From an uncultured Fenollaria sp. (GTDB taxonomy: Bacteria > Bacillota > Clostridia > Tissierellales > Peptoniphilaceae), in assembly GCF_934202865.1 (NCBI RefSeq), contig NZ_CAKPYL010000001.1, positions 1 to 64,000 on the forward strand: a stretch of DNA of 64,000 bases, given 5' to 3'. This document shows positions 8,293 to 16,989 of this stretch, piece by piece (position 1 is the stretch's first letter; each line of letters starts with the position of its first letter). Made by a program: the position numbers and the translations under genes. The notes beneath the pieces were generated by a model that was given only the letters and a program-made list of their open reading frames with translations, did no database searches and was not told where the DNA came from.

Positions 8293-10068
8293 CTAGTCCA
8301 CCTCGATGTTTTGTATGCCGTATATAGTCTTGTAAAGGCCGTCTTCCAAAATTAGCTCATCGTGAGTGCCCTCTTGAATTTTCTTGCCATTCTTCATAAC
8401 AATGATCTTGTCGGCGTTCATAAGCGTTGAAATTCTGTGCGAAATGATGATCTTTGTTTGAGCTTCTTCGTTTTGACTAAGCGCCGTCCTTATGTTGATG
8501 TCAGTTTGCGTATCAACCGCCGATAGCGCGTCGTCAAAGATAATTATAGGCGTATGAACAAGTATAGTCCTTGCAATTGCAAGTCTTTGCTTTTGTCCGC
8601 CAGATAGGCTCACGCCTCTCTCTCCGACCATTGTGTCGTAGCCCTCAGGAAAGTTCATAATATCCTCATGAATATCCGCGATCTTCGCCGCCTTGATGAT
8701 GGCTTCATCGCTCGCCTCAGGCCATCTATATGCAATATTTTCTTTTATAGTTTTATTAAATAAATATGGCTCTTGTAAAACTATAGACGTATTTTCCCTT
8801 ATCTTGCGCTTAGATATGGTATTTAGCTCAACACCATCTACCTTGATAGATCCATCGTATTCCATAAGCCTTGGTATAAGTGAAACCAAAGTCGATTTGC
8901 CCGAGCCAGTTAGACCAAGGACACCAAGGGTTTTACCCGCGTCAATGGTGAATGATAAGTCCTTAATCGCGTCGTGTGCCTCATCATAGCCAAAACTTAC
9001 CTTGTCAAAATCAATTGCGCCCTTGATGGCAATATCTGTTATGCCGCTGTCAAGATCTTCAGAGTCCATCTCTAAAACTTCGTCGAAACGCTTGATAGCA
9101 ACAGTAACTCTCGTAAATCTCGAAAGCATCCTACCTGTACCTAAGACGACCCAAACCATGTTTAAGGCAACAGCAAATACAGCTGTAAACTCGCCTAAGG
9201 ACACAGATCCACTACGGTGCATTAAAACGCCAAAGATTGCGATCAAAGTTATTTGCAAAAAGCAAAGCGCTTCAGCTACCGACCAAAAGTATGCGAAGTA
9301 CTTCATAATCTTGTAGTCCTTATTCGCAAGGTCCATGTTGGCCTCTTCAAATTTCTCAATCTCGTGCTTTTGCTTGAAAAAGGCTCTCACGACTTTGTAT
9401 GAAGATAGATTTTCTTGCACAGTCGTAGTCAGTCTCGCCTCCGACTTTTCGAACTCATCGAAGACCTTGACCACATTTTTGTCGAAGATGTAAGTCCCGA
9501 TGAATATTATCGGCATCAAGGCTATGGAAACAAGCGCAAGCTTCGCATTGATTGTAAATAGCGTGAATAAAGATATAAGTATATAAGAAATATTGCCAAC
9601 AAGCGCCATCATGGTAGTGGAGACAAGAGTTTCGAACTTTGTGATGTCGCTCGACGCCCTTTGAAGCATGTCGCCAGTTGTGATTGAGGCCATGTCCTTG
9701 ATGCTTAAAGACGAAATCTTCGCGTAAATATTGTCACGAATGCCCTTGCTAATGGCGTAAGTCGCCTTGCCGCTCATGTATGGCCTTAGGAAGTTAAGTA
9801 GTGCTATAGTAAAGCTGATAGTGATGAAAGCTATGGCGATGATGCCAAGGCGTTCCCTCACTAAGTCTCTGCCGCCCAAGAAGTTTATGAAACCTATCAT
9901 GATCTTATTAGTCGGCACTTCACTGCCTATGATGCTGTCAATAGTCGTTCCAAGAAGTATAGGTATAAGCATTTGCAGTGCGCTCGACATTATTTCAAAT
10001 AAAAATGCTAAAAAATAGATAAATATATATGGCTGAATGTATTTTTTAACTAGAGAATATTTTTTCAT
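8293..10068 (-). CDS. ABC exporter half-transporter with degenerate ATPase site (591 aa)
   Basis: First gene of the heterodimeric exporter. Six membrane helices come first, then an ATPase domain with Walker A GLTGSGKST, signature LSGGQKQR, and Walker B ending IIIFDDALSAVD, where Asp replaces the catalytic Glu. That substitution marks the degenerate subunit in known heterodimers. I start it at 10068: GAGGTGA precedes that ATG, and the promoter -10 box (10097-10102) lies inside the longer frame that opens at 10137. The two subunits are co-transcribed. Confidence 0.88.
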   Translation of the reverse strand: MKKYSLVKKYIQPYIFIYFLAFLFEIMSSALQMLIPILLGTTIDSIIGSEVPTNKIMIGFINFLGGRDLVRERLGIIAIAFITISFTIALLNFLRPYMSGKATYAISKGIRDNIYAKISSLSIKDMASITTGDMLQRASSDITKFETLVSTTMMALVGNISYILISLFTLFTINAKLALVSIALMPIIFIGTYIFDKNVVKVFDEFEKSEARLTTTVQENLSSYKVVRAFFKQKHEIEKFEEANMDLANKDYKIMKYFAYFWSVAEALCFLQITLIAIFGVLMHRSGSVSLGEFTAVFAVALNMVWVVLGTGRMLSRFTRVTVAIKRFDEVLEMDSEDLDSGITDIAIKGAIDFDKVSFGYDEAHDAIKDLSFTIDAGKTLGVLGLTGSGKSTLVSLIPRLMEYDGSIKVDGVELNTISKRKIRENTSIVLQEPYLFNKTIKENIAYRWPEASDEAIIKAAKIADIHEDIMNFPEGYDTMVGERGVSLSGGQKQRLAIARTILVHTPIIIFDDALSAVDTQTDINIRTALSQNEEAQTKIIISHRISTLMNADKIIVMKNGKKIQEGTHDELILEDGLYKTIYGIQNIEVD

Positions 10069-10096
10069 TGTATCACCTCGTCTTGCCAATGGTATT

Positions 10097-10125
10097 ATTA
10101 TAACACTTTTTATTACGCTTGTCAA
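10097..10125 (-). promoter_or_regulatory. Strong promoter of the ABC exporter operon
   Basis: Minus strand: TTGACA (10120-10125), 17-bp spacer, TATAAT (10097-10102). The MITE-like element begins one base upstream of the -35 box. Confidence 0.8.
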
Positions 10126-10126
10126 A

Positions 10127-10251
10127 ATGATTTGCATTCAAGCAAGCCCTTGAACTCGTTCCCTCCTCAGCAATGCTCACGTACGTTTAGTACGATCCGC
10201 TTGCTTCGTCAGTCCACTTCGTCCAATCATCTTGCTTGCTCTGCAAATCAT
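10127..10251. repeat. MITE-like element with about 20-bp terminal inverted repeats
   Basis: ATGATTTGCA-TTCAAGCAAG at 10127-10146 is mirrored by the reverse complement of 10231-10251. Inside is a hairpin CGTAC/GTACG. It has no coding capacity. The block TTCAAG-N2-AGCCCTTGAACTCG recurs at 48244-48267. Confidence 0.65.
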
Positions 10252-10305
10252 AAGTTTGGCGATGATTCTCTGTCGTAAATAAATATTTTGTTTTTAAAAA
10301 AATAA

Positions 10306-10334
10306 TGGATACATATCACAACAACATGTATCCA
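10306..10334 (-). terminator. Intrinsic terminator downstream of the importer operon
   Basis: Minus strand stem TGGATACAT/ATGTATCCA followed by ATTATTTTTTT. It is 330 bp beyond the stop of the last ABC importer gene, so the repeat elements at 10519-10619 would be in the 3' untranslated region unless an earlier stop exists. Confidence 0.65.
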
Positions 10335-10518
10335 CTAAACTATTTATAAAATTAAATTTTTACCCCTTGTCAATTAAGGTTTTAGTGTTTAAACTTTAGT
10401 TTAAACCTAAAGCCATTCTTCAAAAAAAATTTATGGATAAGGCGAAGTGAATTTTAATAATGCTATACAAAGTCACTCAAACGCTTAGTTCGCAGAGAAG
10501 TTGAGATGATTTTACGTT

Positions 10519-10586
10519 GTACAGAATTTTTTGGAGTGAGGTGTGCAAATAGGCACTCCGCAGCGACAAAACAATTCGAAACTAGC
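10519..10586 (+). repeat. Interspersed repeat, family D, copy 1
   Basis: Conserved left flank GTACAGAATTTTTTGGAGTG and right flank GCAGCGACAAAA plus ATTCGAAACTAGC, shared with 34498-34564. The middle differs but can pair in both: here GG-T-GTGC with GCAC-T-CC. Just beyond it, 10594-10619 is a perfect 9-bp stem CTCGACTTA/TAAGTCGAG. Confidence 0.7.
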
Positions 10587-10664
10587 AAAAGGGCTCGACT
10601 TAATGCGAAATAAGTCGAGTATTGCCGCCAAGGGAACAAGCCTTAGCCGAAATTTTTTTAAGAA

Positions 10665-11339
10665 TTAAGTATCTCTAACCATAATGTCATTTATGCTAAT
10701 CACCCGGTCACATACATGTTCCAGCAATTGTACATCATGACTAACAAGTATTATGCTCATCCCATGTGTTTTTCTATACGCATCAAGTAGCTCTGTGATC
10801 TTGAGCTTCAGATTAACATCAAGTGGCGATGTAATCTCGTCTGCAAGTAGCACTTTTGGCTCTGTTAGTAGCGCTCTAATTATTTGCGCACGGCTAATCA
10901 TGCCGCCTGATAATTCATTTGGAAGCTTTTGTAAAGAGCTTCTATCTAGCTCGAAGTCATCCATTAGTTTTTCTAGCTCTTCTTCATGAAAATCTTTTTT
11001 CGAAAAATAAAGCGCCTCTTTAAAACTAGCTAGTATAGTTTTTTTCGCATCGAAGGATGAGACAGCGTTTTGAAATATTAGCTGTACTGGAAAATCATTG
11101 AGGTTCCTTCTTTTATCGCCAACTATGGGCAAATCGCGTCCCTTGTAGAGAATTTCACCTTTATCAAGAACTATGAGACCAGCTATGAGCCTAAGAAGGG
11201 TTGTCTTGCCGCTACCTGAGGGGCCTATGATGCCTAAAAATTCATTCTCGTATAAATCTAAATTTAAATCAGAAATGGTTGGCGCGTCTGACATTTTAAA
11301 TGTCTTTTTTAAATTTTTAATCTCTAAAATTTTTTCCAT
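10665..11339 (-). CDS. Peptide/nickel-type ABC importer ATPase, OppF/NikE class (224 aa)
   Basis: Second ATPase of the five-gene importer. Walker A GPSGSGKTT, signature LSGGMISR (degenerate after GG) and Walker B LLADEITSPLD are visible. It is shorter than classical OppF (about 310 aa) because the C-terminal oligopeptide domain with its Cys cluster is missing; NikE-type proteins are similarly short. The start at 11339 is preceded by AGGG seven bases upstream and overlaps the upstream ATPase gene by 23 bp. Substrate is unknown; see the upstream riboswitch. Confidence 0.85.
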   Translation of the reverse strand: MEKILEIKNLKKTFKMSDAPTISDLNLDLYENEFLGIIGPSGSGKTTLLRLIAGLIVLDKGEILYKGRDLPIVGDKRRNLNDFPVQLIFQNAVSSFDAKKTILASFKEALYFSKKDFHEEELEKLMDDFELDRSSLQKLPNELSGGMISRAQIIRALLTEPKVLLADEITSPLDVNLKLKITELLDAYRKTHGMSIILVSHDVQLLEHVCDRVISINDIMVRDT

Positions 11340-12072
11340 ATATTTTCCCTGCCGCATCTAAAAGTGATTTCGTATTCTCTTCTTTGCTTTCAAAAATCTC
11401 GTCTGACGCTCTATTCTCAATGATTCGTCCGTCTTTAAAAACGCAAATCCTATCTGTAAGCGCTATGCCGTCAAAGGGGTTGTGCGTGATATAGATAAGG
11501 CTCATCTTGTTTTTGTCCATGTGATTTTTAATCATATTTATCGCCATATCGGTCGATTCTCTGTCAAGCGCGCTCGAAATTTCGTCCGCAATCAAAAGCT
11601 CTGGCCCTCTGTTTAATATCATGGCGATGACAACTCTTTGCTGCATGCCGCCTGAAAACTCATCTGGGTACTTCTTTGCCTTGTCTTTACTGATTCCAAT
11701 CGCTTCCAAGGACTCAAGCGCCTTCTCTTTAGCCTCTGCCTTCGAAATGCCTTTTGCAAAAACTAAATCACTCGTCATCTGATCAATGACTTTGATGTAA
11801 GGATTTAGCGAGTTTTGCACGTCTTGCGTGATATAGCCGATTTCATTTTTTAATTTATCTTTTAAAGTTTTTACCCTTTCACCTTTGTAATAAATCTCGC
11901 CATCTATTTGCGCTTTGTCCACTAAACCAAGTGCTGACCTAAAGGTCATGCTCTTACCTGCTCCTGAAACACCAATCACGCTCATCGACTTACCATCATC
12001 AATTAAAAGGTTTATATCTTTGATTATGGATTTGCCAGCTATGCTTACTGAATAATTTCTTAGCTCAATCAT
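11317..12072 (-). CDS. Peptide/nickel-type ABC importer ATPase, OppD/NikD class (251 aa)
   Basis: First ATPase of the importer. The Walker A motif GVSGAGKSM has Met in the last position, where OppD proteins commonly carry Val rather than Thr. The signature is FSGGMQQR and Walker B is LLIADEISSALD. Like its partner it lacks the long C-terminal extension of true OppD. It overlaps the preceding permease gene by 4 bp (ATGA-type), showing tight coupling. Confidence 0.88.
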   Translation of the reverse strand: MIELRNYSVSIAGKSIIKDINLLIDDGKSMSVIGVSGAGKSMTFRSALGLVDKAQIDGEIYYKGERVKTLKDKLKNEIGYITQDVQNSLNPYIKVIDQMTSDLVFAKGISKAEAKEKALESLEAIGISKDKAKKYPDEFSGGMQQRVVIAMILNRGPELLIADEISSALDRESTDMAINMIKNHMDKNKMSLIYITHNPFDGIALTDRICVFKDGRIIENRASDEIFESKEENTKSLLDAAGKIYGKNFRD

Positions 12073-12836
12073 ACGTTCACCTCATCAAATGTGTAGTGAA
12101 AAATTAAGCTTAGGAAAAATATGCCAAGTGCTGGCCACAAAACTATAAGCGGCTTGTCAATTATGTAGCCTCTGTACTGATACAGCATAGTTCCAAAGTC
12201 TGGGGCTGTGATGTCTGCGCCTAAACCGATAAATGTTAGTGAAGCGTAAGCTAGTATATGATTTGAAGCTTTGTTGCCCATAAGATTTAGGCTCGGTGCA
12301 AGAAGCTCTGGCAGCAAAAACTTTCTCATGATGTATGAGTTTGGTGCTTGCAGCATTCTAAGCGTATCAACATAAGGGTCTCTAAGAATAATTTCACTAA
12401 GTTTATAGCTTTGGTTTGCGAAGAAACCTATATTTGAAAAGCCTAGTGCAAGACCAACGGCTAAAACCGTCTCCGAGAAGATGATTGACGCGATCAAAGC
12501 AACTATAAAGGTTGGTATGATTAAGGTTAAGTCCGTTAAAAAACGTATGACGCTTAAAAATGCCCCGCCATAAAAGCCAGCTACTATGCCAAGTGCAAGT
12601 CCAGCTGCGTATGAGACGGCGCTCGCTATCAAAACAACGCATAAGGTTCTTAAAAAGCCTTGTGCCATAAGCGAGAAGATATCACGGCCCAAGTGGTCTG
12701 TGCCCATGATGTGTTCAGCCGATGGCGGCAAGAATTTATTTTTGATGTCAACGAATTTTGGGTTTTGTGTCGGGATTATTGAGAGGACTATCGCTACCAA
12801 AAGTATTATGACTACTGATATTATCATCTTTTTCAT
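12069..12836 (-). CDS. ABC importer permease, OppC/NikC class (255 aa)
   Basis: Inner permease of a binding-protein-dependent importer. One N-terminal helix (about 4-20) is followed by HIMGTDHLGRDIFS, the typical OppC/DppC/NikC entry motif, and five more helices. The conserved coupling loop lies near residues 170-200. Overlaps the OppB-type gene by one base (TAATG). Confidence 0.9.
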   Translation of the reverse strand: MKKMIISVVIILLVAIVLSIIPTQNPKFVDIKNKFLPPSAEHIMGTDHLGRDIFSLMAQGFLRTLCVVLIASAVSYAAGLALGIVAGFYGGAFLSVIRFLTDLTLIIPTFIVALIASIIFSETVLAVGLALGFSNIGFFANQSYKLSEIILRDPYVDTLRMLQAPNSYIMRKFLLPELLAPSLNLMGNKASNHILAYASLTFIGLGADITAPDFGTMLYQYRGYIIDKPLIVLWPALGIFFLSLIFHYTFDEVNV

Positions 12837-13753
12837 TATGCGCTTCCCCTCCTTATTACATATTTCGAAAATACACTAAAAATTAAGTGTACAAAGAACA
12901 TCCATATAATTACCATCATGATATATGTTTGTATGATTAAATAATCTCTGTGGGCGATGGACTCGATCAAAAATGTCGATAGTCCTTGTATTGATAAAGC
13001 GAACTCTACAACTGAGCTTGCGCCTATCACGTAAGCACTTTGACTGATAAGTAAACCGGAAAGTCCTTGTAAGGGCTCGTGGTAGCAGTACTTTAAAAGA
13101 GCCTTTTCTCTTTTGTAGCCTCTTTCAATATAAAAACGGAAGAATGGTTTTTTCATCACTTCTAAAAAATATATCCTAACCGTTCTGGACATAGGTCCAA
13201 TAAGTGGAAGACCTACAAAAAACGTTCCAACTGCTAGGCTTGCGATTGAGCCAGTTTTGAAGAACTTGATGAATCTGTATTTCACGCCAAAGAAGTACAC
13301 AAAGAGAATAATAAATATAAAAACTGGAACGGTTTGAGTGAAAAGAGCAAGTGCCCTTGTGAATTTATCAAAAAAGCCATCTTTAAGGCTTGACAAATAG
13401 CCTAGCCAAAAGGCTAATATACTCGCATATATTAGCCCTAATAAGCCAAGCATAAGTGAGACAGGAGCTCTCCTTAATATTTCAGGCTTCAAATCGACGT
13501 CTGTCATGTAGCTCTTGCCCCAATCGCCTTTGATAAAATCACTTATCCACTCAAAATACTGCATGCTAAGTGATTTATCAAGGCCGAATTCTTTTTTCAA
13601 ATAGCTAATATTTTCTTCAGTCGCAGGGAGGTTCCTCTCGCTAAGCACCATCATAACTGGATCGCCGCTCATAAGCCTAACGATGCCAAAGGCGATTAGA
13701 GAGCCTACTATGAATATCAAAAGCCATTTGCAAAAAAAGTTTATGACTTTCAT
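12836..13753 (-). CDS. ABC importer permease, OppB/NikB class (305 aa)
   Basis: Partner permease with six predicted helices. The motif DPVMMVLSERNLPATEENI near residue 30 and FGLDKSLSMQYFEWI are hallmarks of the OppB/DppB/NikB family. The coupling loop contains SRTVRIYFLEVM. It follows the binding-protein gene with no gap. Confidence 0.9.
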   Translation of the reverse strand: MKVINFFCKWLLIFIVGSLIAFGIVRLMSGDPVMMVLSERNLPATEENISYLKKEFGLDKSLSMQYFEWISDFIKGDWGKSYMTDVDLKPEILRRAPVSLMLGLLGLIYASILAFWLGYLSSLKDGFFDKFTRALALFTQTVPVFIFIILFVYFFGVKYRFIKFFKTGSIASLAVGTFFVGLPLIGPMSRTVRIYFLEVMKKPFFRFYIERGYKREKALLKYCYHEPLQGLSGLLISQSAYVIGASSVVEFALSIQGLSTFLIESIAHRDYLIIQTYIMMVIIWMFFVHLIFSVFSKYVIRRGSA

Positions 13754-15298
13754 TTATCTAACTTTTAGTGTTGGGTTTGTTACAAAATAGTCTCCGTTCC
13801 AGATTTCATAATTCTTAATATTATCAGAAAGCATTACAAACCAGTGCGGATCAACTGTATATAGTATTGGAAGATCTTCATAGATCTTTGCTTGAATTTC
13901 TTTTGAAAGCTCGTCTCTCTTAACAATATCAGCTGTTACGCCAAGTTCGTCGATTAATTTATCAACTTCAGCATTAGCATAGTAGCTGTGGTTCTTAACA
14001 GCGTCTTTCTTAAAGTGTTGAGCGAAGAAATAGTGTGGGTTGCCGCTTGCTGTTGGGTTTTGAGCGTATAATAAGATATCGTGATTACCCTTAGCAGCTT
14101 CTTCGTCGATGCTGTCAGCTAGTGAAACGCTTGCTTCTATACCCACTTGTTCTAGATCAGATACAAGTACTTGACCAATAACTGGTAGATCTGGTTTAGC
14201 TGAGTATGTTAATATAGTAAGCTTAACAGGATTGCCGTTTTTGTCCATAAGCTTGTCGCCTTGATAAGTGTAGCCAGCAGCTGCAAATTCTTCTTTAGCC
14301 TTGTCTACATCAAAAGTTAATTTTTGATCGCCATTGAAGCTGAAGTTCTTGGCAAATAGTCCTGTAGGCATGTCTCCTCCGCCAAGTGCATCGATAATCT
14401 CTTGTCTATTAAGAAGAAGGTCAAGCGCCTTTCTGAAGTGAAGGTCATTTAAATGATCTCTCTTAAGATTTAAGAAGCAGTAGTATTGGTATCCAGCATT
14501 GTAATCAAGCGCTTTGAAGCCCTTGTCCTTTAAACCGACAGCCACATCGTTTGTAAGGCCGAAAGCTAGGTCCACTTCACCGCTTTCATAAGCAAGCTTA
14601 AGCGCATTTCCGTCCTTGAAAGCCTTGATAATAACAGTTTCAGGTCTATTTTCAAAACCATCGTAATATTCGTTTCTCTCTAAAATTACTTCAGCTCCTG
14701 GTTTAAGCTCTTTAATCTTGTAAGCGCCTGTGAAGATGTATTTGTCACCATCTTTCTTGAACATAACGTTAGTCCACTCAGCGAAAATTGATTCAAGATT
14801 AACTGTAGGTAGCTCAGTAAGTATCTCTACTTTGTAATCTTCTACTGGAGTGAAAACGATCTTACCAGCAGAAGCGCGAGCAAATTCATTGTTTTCCATG
14901 ATCATGTTCATTGCTTCACAAAATGCCTTAGCATCAACCTCGCTGCCATCAGCAAACTTAACGCCTTCGTTTAATTCAGCAGTAAAGTGAGTCTCGTCTT
15001 TAGCCTCGATTGATTTAACAAATCTTGATTTTAAAGTTCCATCAGCTTGAAGAGTGTAAACGTACTCGCTGATGCCGTGGTTTGTGATGCTCCAACCGTT
15101 TGATCCGTCAAGTGGGTCATCACTTGTAATAACCCAAGTTTGACCAACAGTTATCTCTTTAACATCAGACTTTTCAGTAGTTTCTGTTTTTTCGCCAGAG
15201 GCAGTCTTTTCGTTCTTGTCTGCGCCTGTGTCGTTAGTTTTGCAACCAAATGTGAATAATAATGATAAGATGACTGCCAAGAAAATAATTTTTTTCAT
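13754..15298 (-). CDS. Family-5 extracellular solute-binding lipoprotein (514 aa)
   Basis: Surface receptor of the importer, family SBP_bac_5 (peptide, nickel, metallophore or opine binding). A lipobox ending in Cys19 (FGC) makes it a lipoprotein. The start of the mature part, DPLDGSNGWSITNHGISEY, and the domain-II pattern ALDLLLNRQEIIDALGG are characteristic of the NikA/opine-like branch rather than of OppA. It is the first gene of the operon and sits behind a cobalamin-type riboswitch, which points to cobalt, a cobalt complex or a corrinoid precursor as cargo. That is inference. Confidence 0.85.
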   Translation of the reverse strand: MKKIIFLAVILSLLFTFGCKTNDTGADKNEKTASGEKTETTEKSDVKEITVGQTWVITSDDPLDGSNGWSITNHGISEYVYTLQADGTLKSRFVKSIEAKDETHFTAELNEGVKFADGSEVDAKAFCEAMNMIMENNEFARASAGKIVFTPVEDYKVEILTELPTVNLESIFAEWTNVMFKKDGDKYIFTGAYKIKELKPGAEVILERNEYYDGFENRPETVIIKAFKDGNALKLAYESGEVDLAFGLTNDVAVGLKDKGFKALDYNAGYQYYCFLNLKRDHLNDLHFRKALDLLLNRQEIIDALGGGDMPTGLFAKNFSFNGDQKLTFDVDKAKEEFAAAGYTYQGDKLMDKNGNPVKLTILTYSAKPDLPVIGQVLVSDLEQVGIEASVSLADSIDEEAAKGNHDILLYAQNPTASGNPHYFFAQHFKKDAVKNHSYYANAEVDKLIDELGVTADIVKRDELSKEIQAKIYEDLPILYTVDPHWFVMLSDNIKNYEIWNGDYFVTNPTLKVR

Positions 15299-15340
15299 AA
15301 ATCTTTCTCCTTTAATATACTATAGTATAGAATTAACTGT

Positions 15341-15460
15341 GCTAAAAAAACTAGCCTTGCTCTGAACCGGAGCAAAACTAAAGTACAAGTATCGGACTTA
15401 TGCTAATCGCAAATACCGTAGCGGCACTGTGTAGGACTCTAACCTACTTCCTTGTTATAT
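15341..15460 (-). ncRNA. Cobalamin-type riboswitch with intrinsic terminator
   Basis: On the minus strand the leader shows, in order: ACAAG-GAAG; a hairpin TAGG...CCTA leading into ACAGTGCCGCTACGGT; then AAGTC-CGATA-CTTGT, which matches the B12-box pattern AGTCAGGATACCTG and pairs CTTGT with the initial ACAAG. Right after it TAGTTTTGCTC/GAGCAAGGCTA forms a terminator stem followed by GTTTTTTT (15343-15378). This layout (aptamer, then terminator, before the start at 15298) fits an OFF switch: ligand binding would stop transcription of the importer. The aptamer is short, so a variant class is possible. Confidence 0.75.
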
Positions 15461-15473
15461 TCTATCTGCGTCT

Positions 15474-15502
15474 ATTATACTACTTTTCAAGCAATTAGTC
15501 AA
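15474..15502 (-). promoter_or_regulatory. Promoter of the riboswitch-importer operon
   Basis: Minus strand: TTGACT (15497-15502), 17-bp spacer, TATAAT (15474-15479). Transcription would start just before the aptamer. Confidence 0.75.
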
Positions 15503-15552
15503 TTAAAATGTATTTGTATAAATAGAAATAGATACATATAGCTTGACAATTT

Positions 15553-15612
15553 CACATCGAAAAGTGTTTTCCTTCGCTTGCTAGTCTACGAAAACTGATA
15601 ATTTCTAAGCTT
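15553..15612 (+). repeat. Partial copy of the family A repeat
   Basis: The left 60 bp of family A (ACATCGAAAAGTGTTTTCC to TTTCTAAGCTTG) is present in tandem with the full copy that begins at 15614. Confidence 0.75.
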
Positions 15613-15613
15613 G

Positions 15614-15798
15614 CACATCGAAAAGTGTTTTCCTTCGCTTGCTACGTCTACATAAATTGTTAATTTCTAAGCTTGTTCACCTGTGGTCTCATATCCGTTC
15701 GCTTCGCTCAACTAAATGAGCCCACGGGCGGCTCACTGCGCTAAGAAATTAATGCAATTTATTCCGAAGGCTGCGCTCGTGAAAATCACTTTTCTCAC
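15614..15798 (+). repeat. Interspersed repeat, family A, copy 2
   Basis: Near-identical to 6309-6480. Here the central stem reads CCTGTGG-T-CTCAT with ATGAG-C-CCACGGG. The right end, GCGCTCGTGAAAATCA, appears inverted at the left end of the family B copies. No coding capacity. Confidence 0.8.
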
Positions 15799-15817
15799 TA
15801 AATAGTATCGATAAAAA

Positions 15818-15843
15818 ATGGATACAAAATTAATTGTATCCAT
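15818..15843 (-). terminator. Intrinsic terminator of the hyd operon
   Basis: Minus strand stem ATGGATACAA/TTGTATCCAT followed by a T-run, about 30 bp beyond the hydF stop. It resembles the terminator at 10306-10334 in stem sequence. Confidence 0.75.
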
Positions 15844-15885
15844 CGTAACTAATAATGTATTTTATCGTAACTAATAATGTATTTT
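15842..15885. repeat. 22-bp tandem duplication across the hydF stop codon
   Basis: The unit ATCGTAACTAATAATGTATTTT occurs twice head to tail. The inner copy contains the last codons and the stop of hydF, so the duplication is an untranslated echo of the gene end. Confidence 0.8.
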
Positions 15886-16989
15886 ATCCAAAATATCGTT
15901 TAAATAAGCAATAGTAATTCCATAATTCGTCATCGGAACTTTTTTTCGTTTAGCCTCATCGACCCTGCTCATCACGTGCGCCCTGTTAAACATACACGCC
16001 CCGCAATGTATAATCATATCATAATCCTCTATATCATCAAAATCGTCGGCTCTAGTAAATGTAAATTCAAGTCCATCGCCGAAGCGTTTCTTAAGCATGG
16101 CAGGTATTTTGACTGTGCCTATGTCCTCATTAAGCGGCGGATGCGTACAAGCCTCGGCTATCAAAATCTTCTCGTCGCCCTTAAAATCATCGAATTTCTT
16201 TGCGGACTCGATAAAGTAATCTATATCGCCCTTCATTTTTGAAAAAAGTACTGAGAAGGAAGTCACTTTTGTAGTCTTTCCAAAAACGTCATAGACCTTC
16301 TTAAAAACTCGTGAGTCGCAAATCACAAGGTCGATGTCAGTAAATCTATCTCTCACTTCTTCAAGACTTTCATCGCCCACGACTATGCTTGTCATGCCCT
16401 TGTCAAGCGCTTCTCGCAAAGCTTCGACTTGCGCTTTAATCAGCCTTCCCTTTGGCGCTGCTGCATCCTGCGGCATAACCATGACTATGGTCGCGCCGCT
16501 ATCTACAAGGCCAGCTAATAAGGACTCTTCTTCTGTATTTAAAACTTTTTTAAGCGCTGAAAAAATTTCTTCACGCGATGAGTCATCTTTATAGACGATT
16601 GCATCGCCATAGTCATGGCTCACGTCTCTATCGATTGCCATAATAACTTTGATGACAGGCTTATTGTATTTTACTAGCTCTGCATAAATGGCCTCATCAC
16701 CATTATCAAGGGTATATATAAAGGCGTCGGCCTTGTTAAATTCGGCACGTGTCTTTTTTAGCCTCTCATCCGAAAGGGCTGTGTCGTCGCCAAAGCCAGC
16801 TGTATCAATGAAGACAACTGGTCCAAGTCCTGGCACTTCGATGGATTTACGAACCGCATCTGTTGTCGTACCGCGCTCTTCCGAGACTATCGCCGCATCT
16901 GAGCCCATGATGGAGTTAAAAAGCGTTGACTTGCCAGCGTTTACTCTGCCTGCGATGACAACGTGCTTTTGTAAGGAACGCGCCATCAT
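15871..16989 (-). CDS. hydF: [FeFe]-hydrogenase maturation GTPase HydF (372 aa)
   Basis: Scaffold protein that assembles the 2Fe subcluster of the H-cluster and passes it to HydA. The N-terminal GTPase domain carries GRVNAGKST (about 14-22), a DTAG switch motif and the Ras-like fold. The C-terminal cluster domain carries the HydF pattern C281-T-H283 and C329-G-A-C332. The start overlaps the hydG stop by 4 bp (ATGA). hydA is not in this window. Confidence 0.95.
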   Translation of the reverse strand: MMARSLQKHVVIAGRVNAGKSTLFNSIMGSDAAIVSEERGTTTDAVRKSIEVPGLGPVVFIDTAGFGDDTALSDERLKKTRAEFNKADAFIYTLDNGDEAIYAELVKYNKPVIKVIMAIDRDVSHDYGDAIVYKDDSSREEIFSALKKVLNTEEESLLAGLVDSGATIVMVMPQDAAAPKGRLIKAQVEALREALDKGMTSIVVGDESLEEVRDRFTDIDLVICDSRVFKKVYDVFGKTTKVTSFSVLFSKMKGDIDYFIESAKKFDDFKGDEKILIAEACTHPPLNEDIGTVKIPAMLKKRFGDGLEFTFTRADDFDDIEDYDMIIHCGACMFNRAHVMSRVDEAKRKKVPMTNYGITIAYLNDILDKIHY

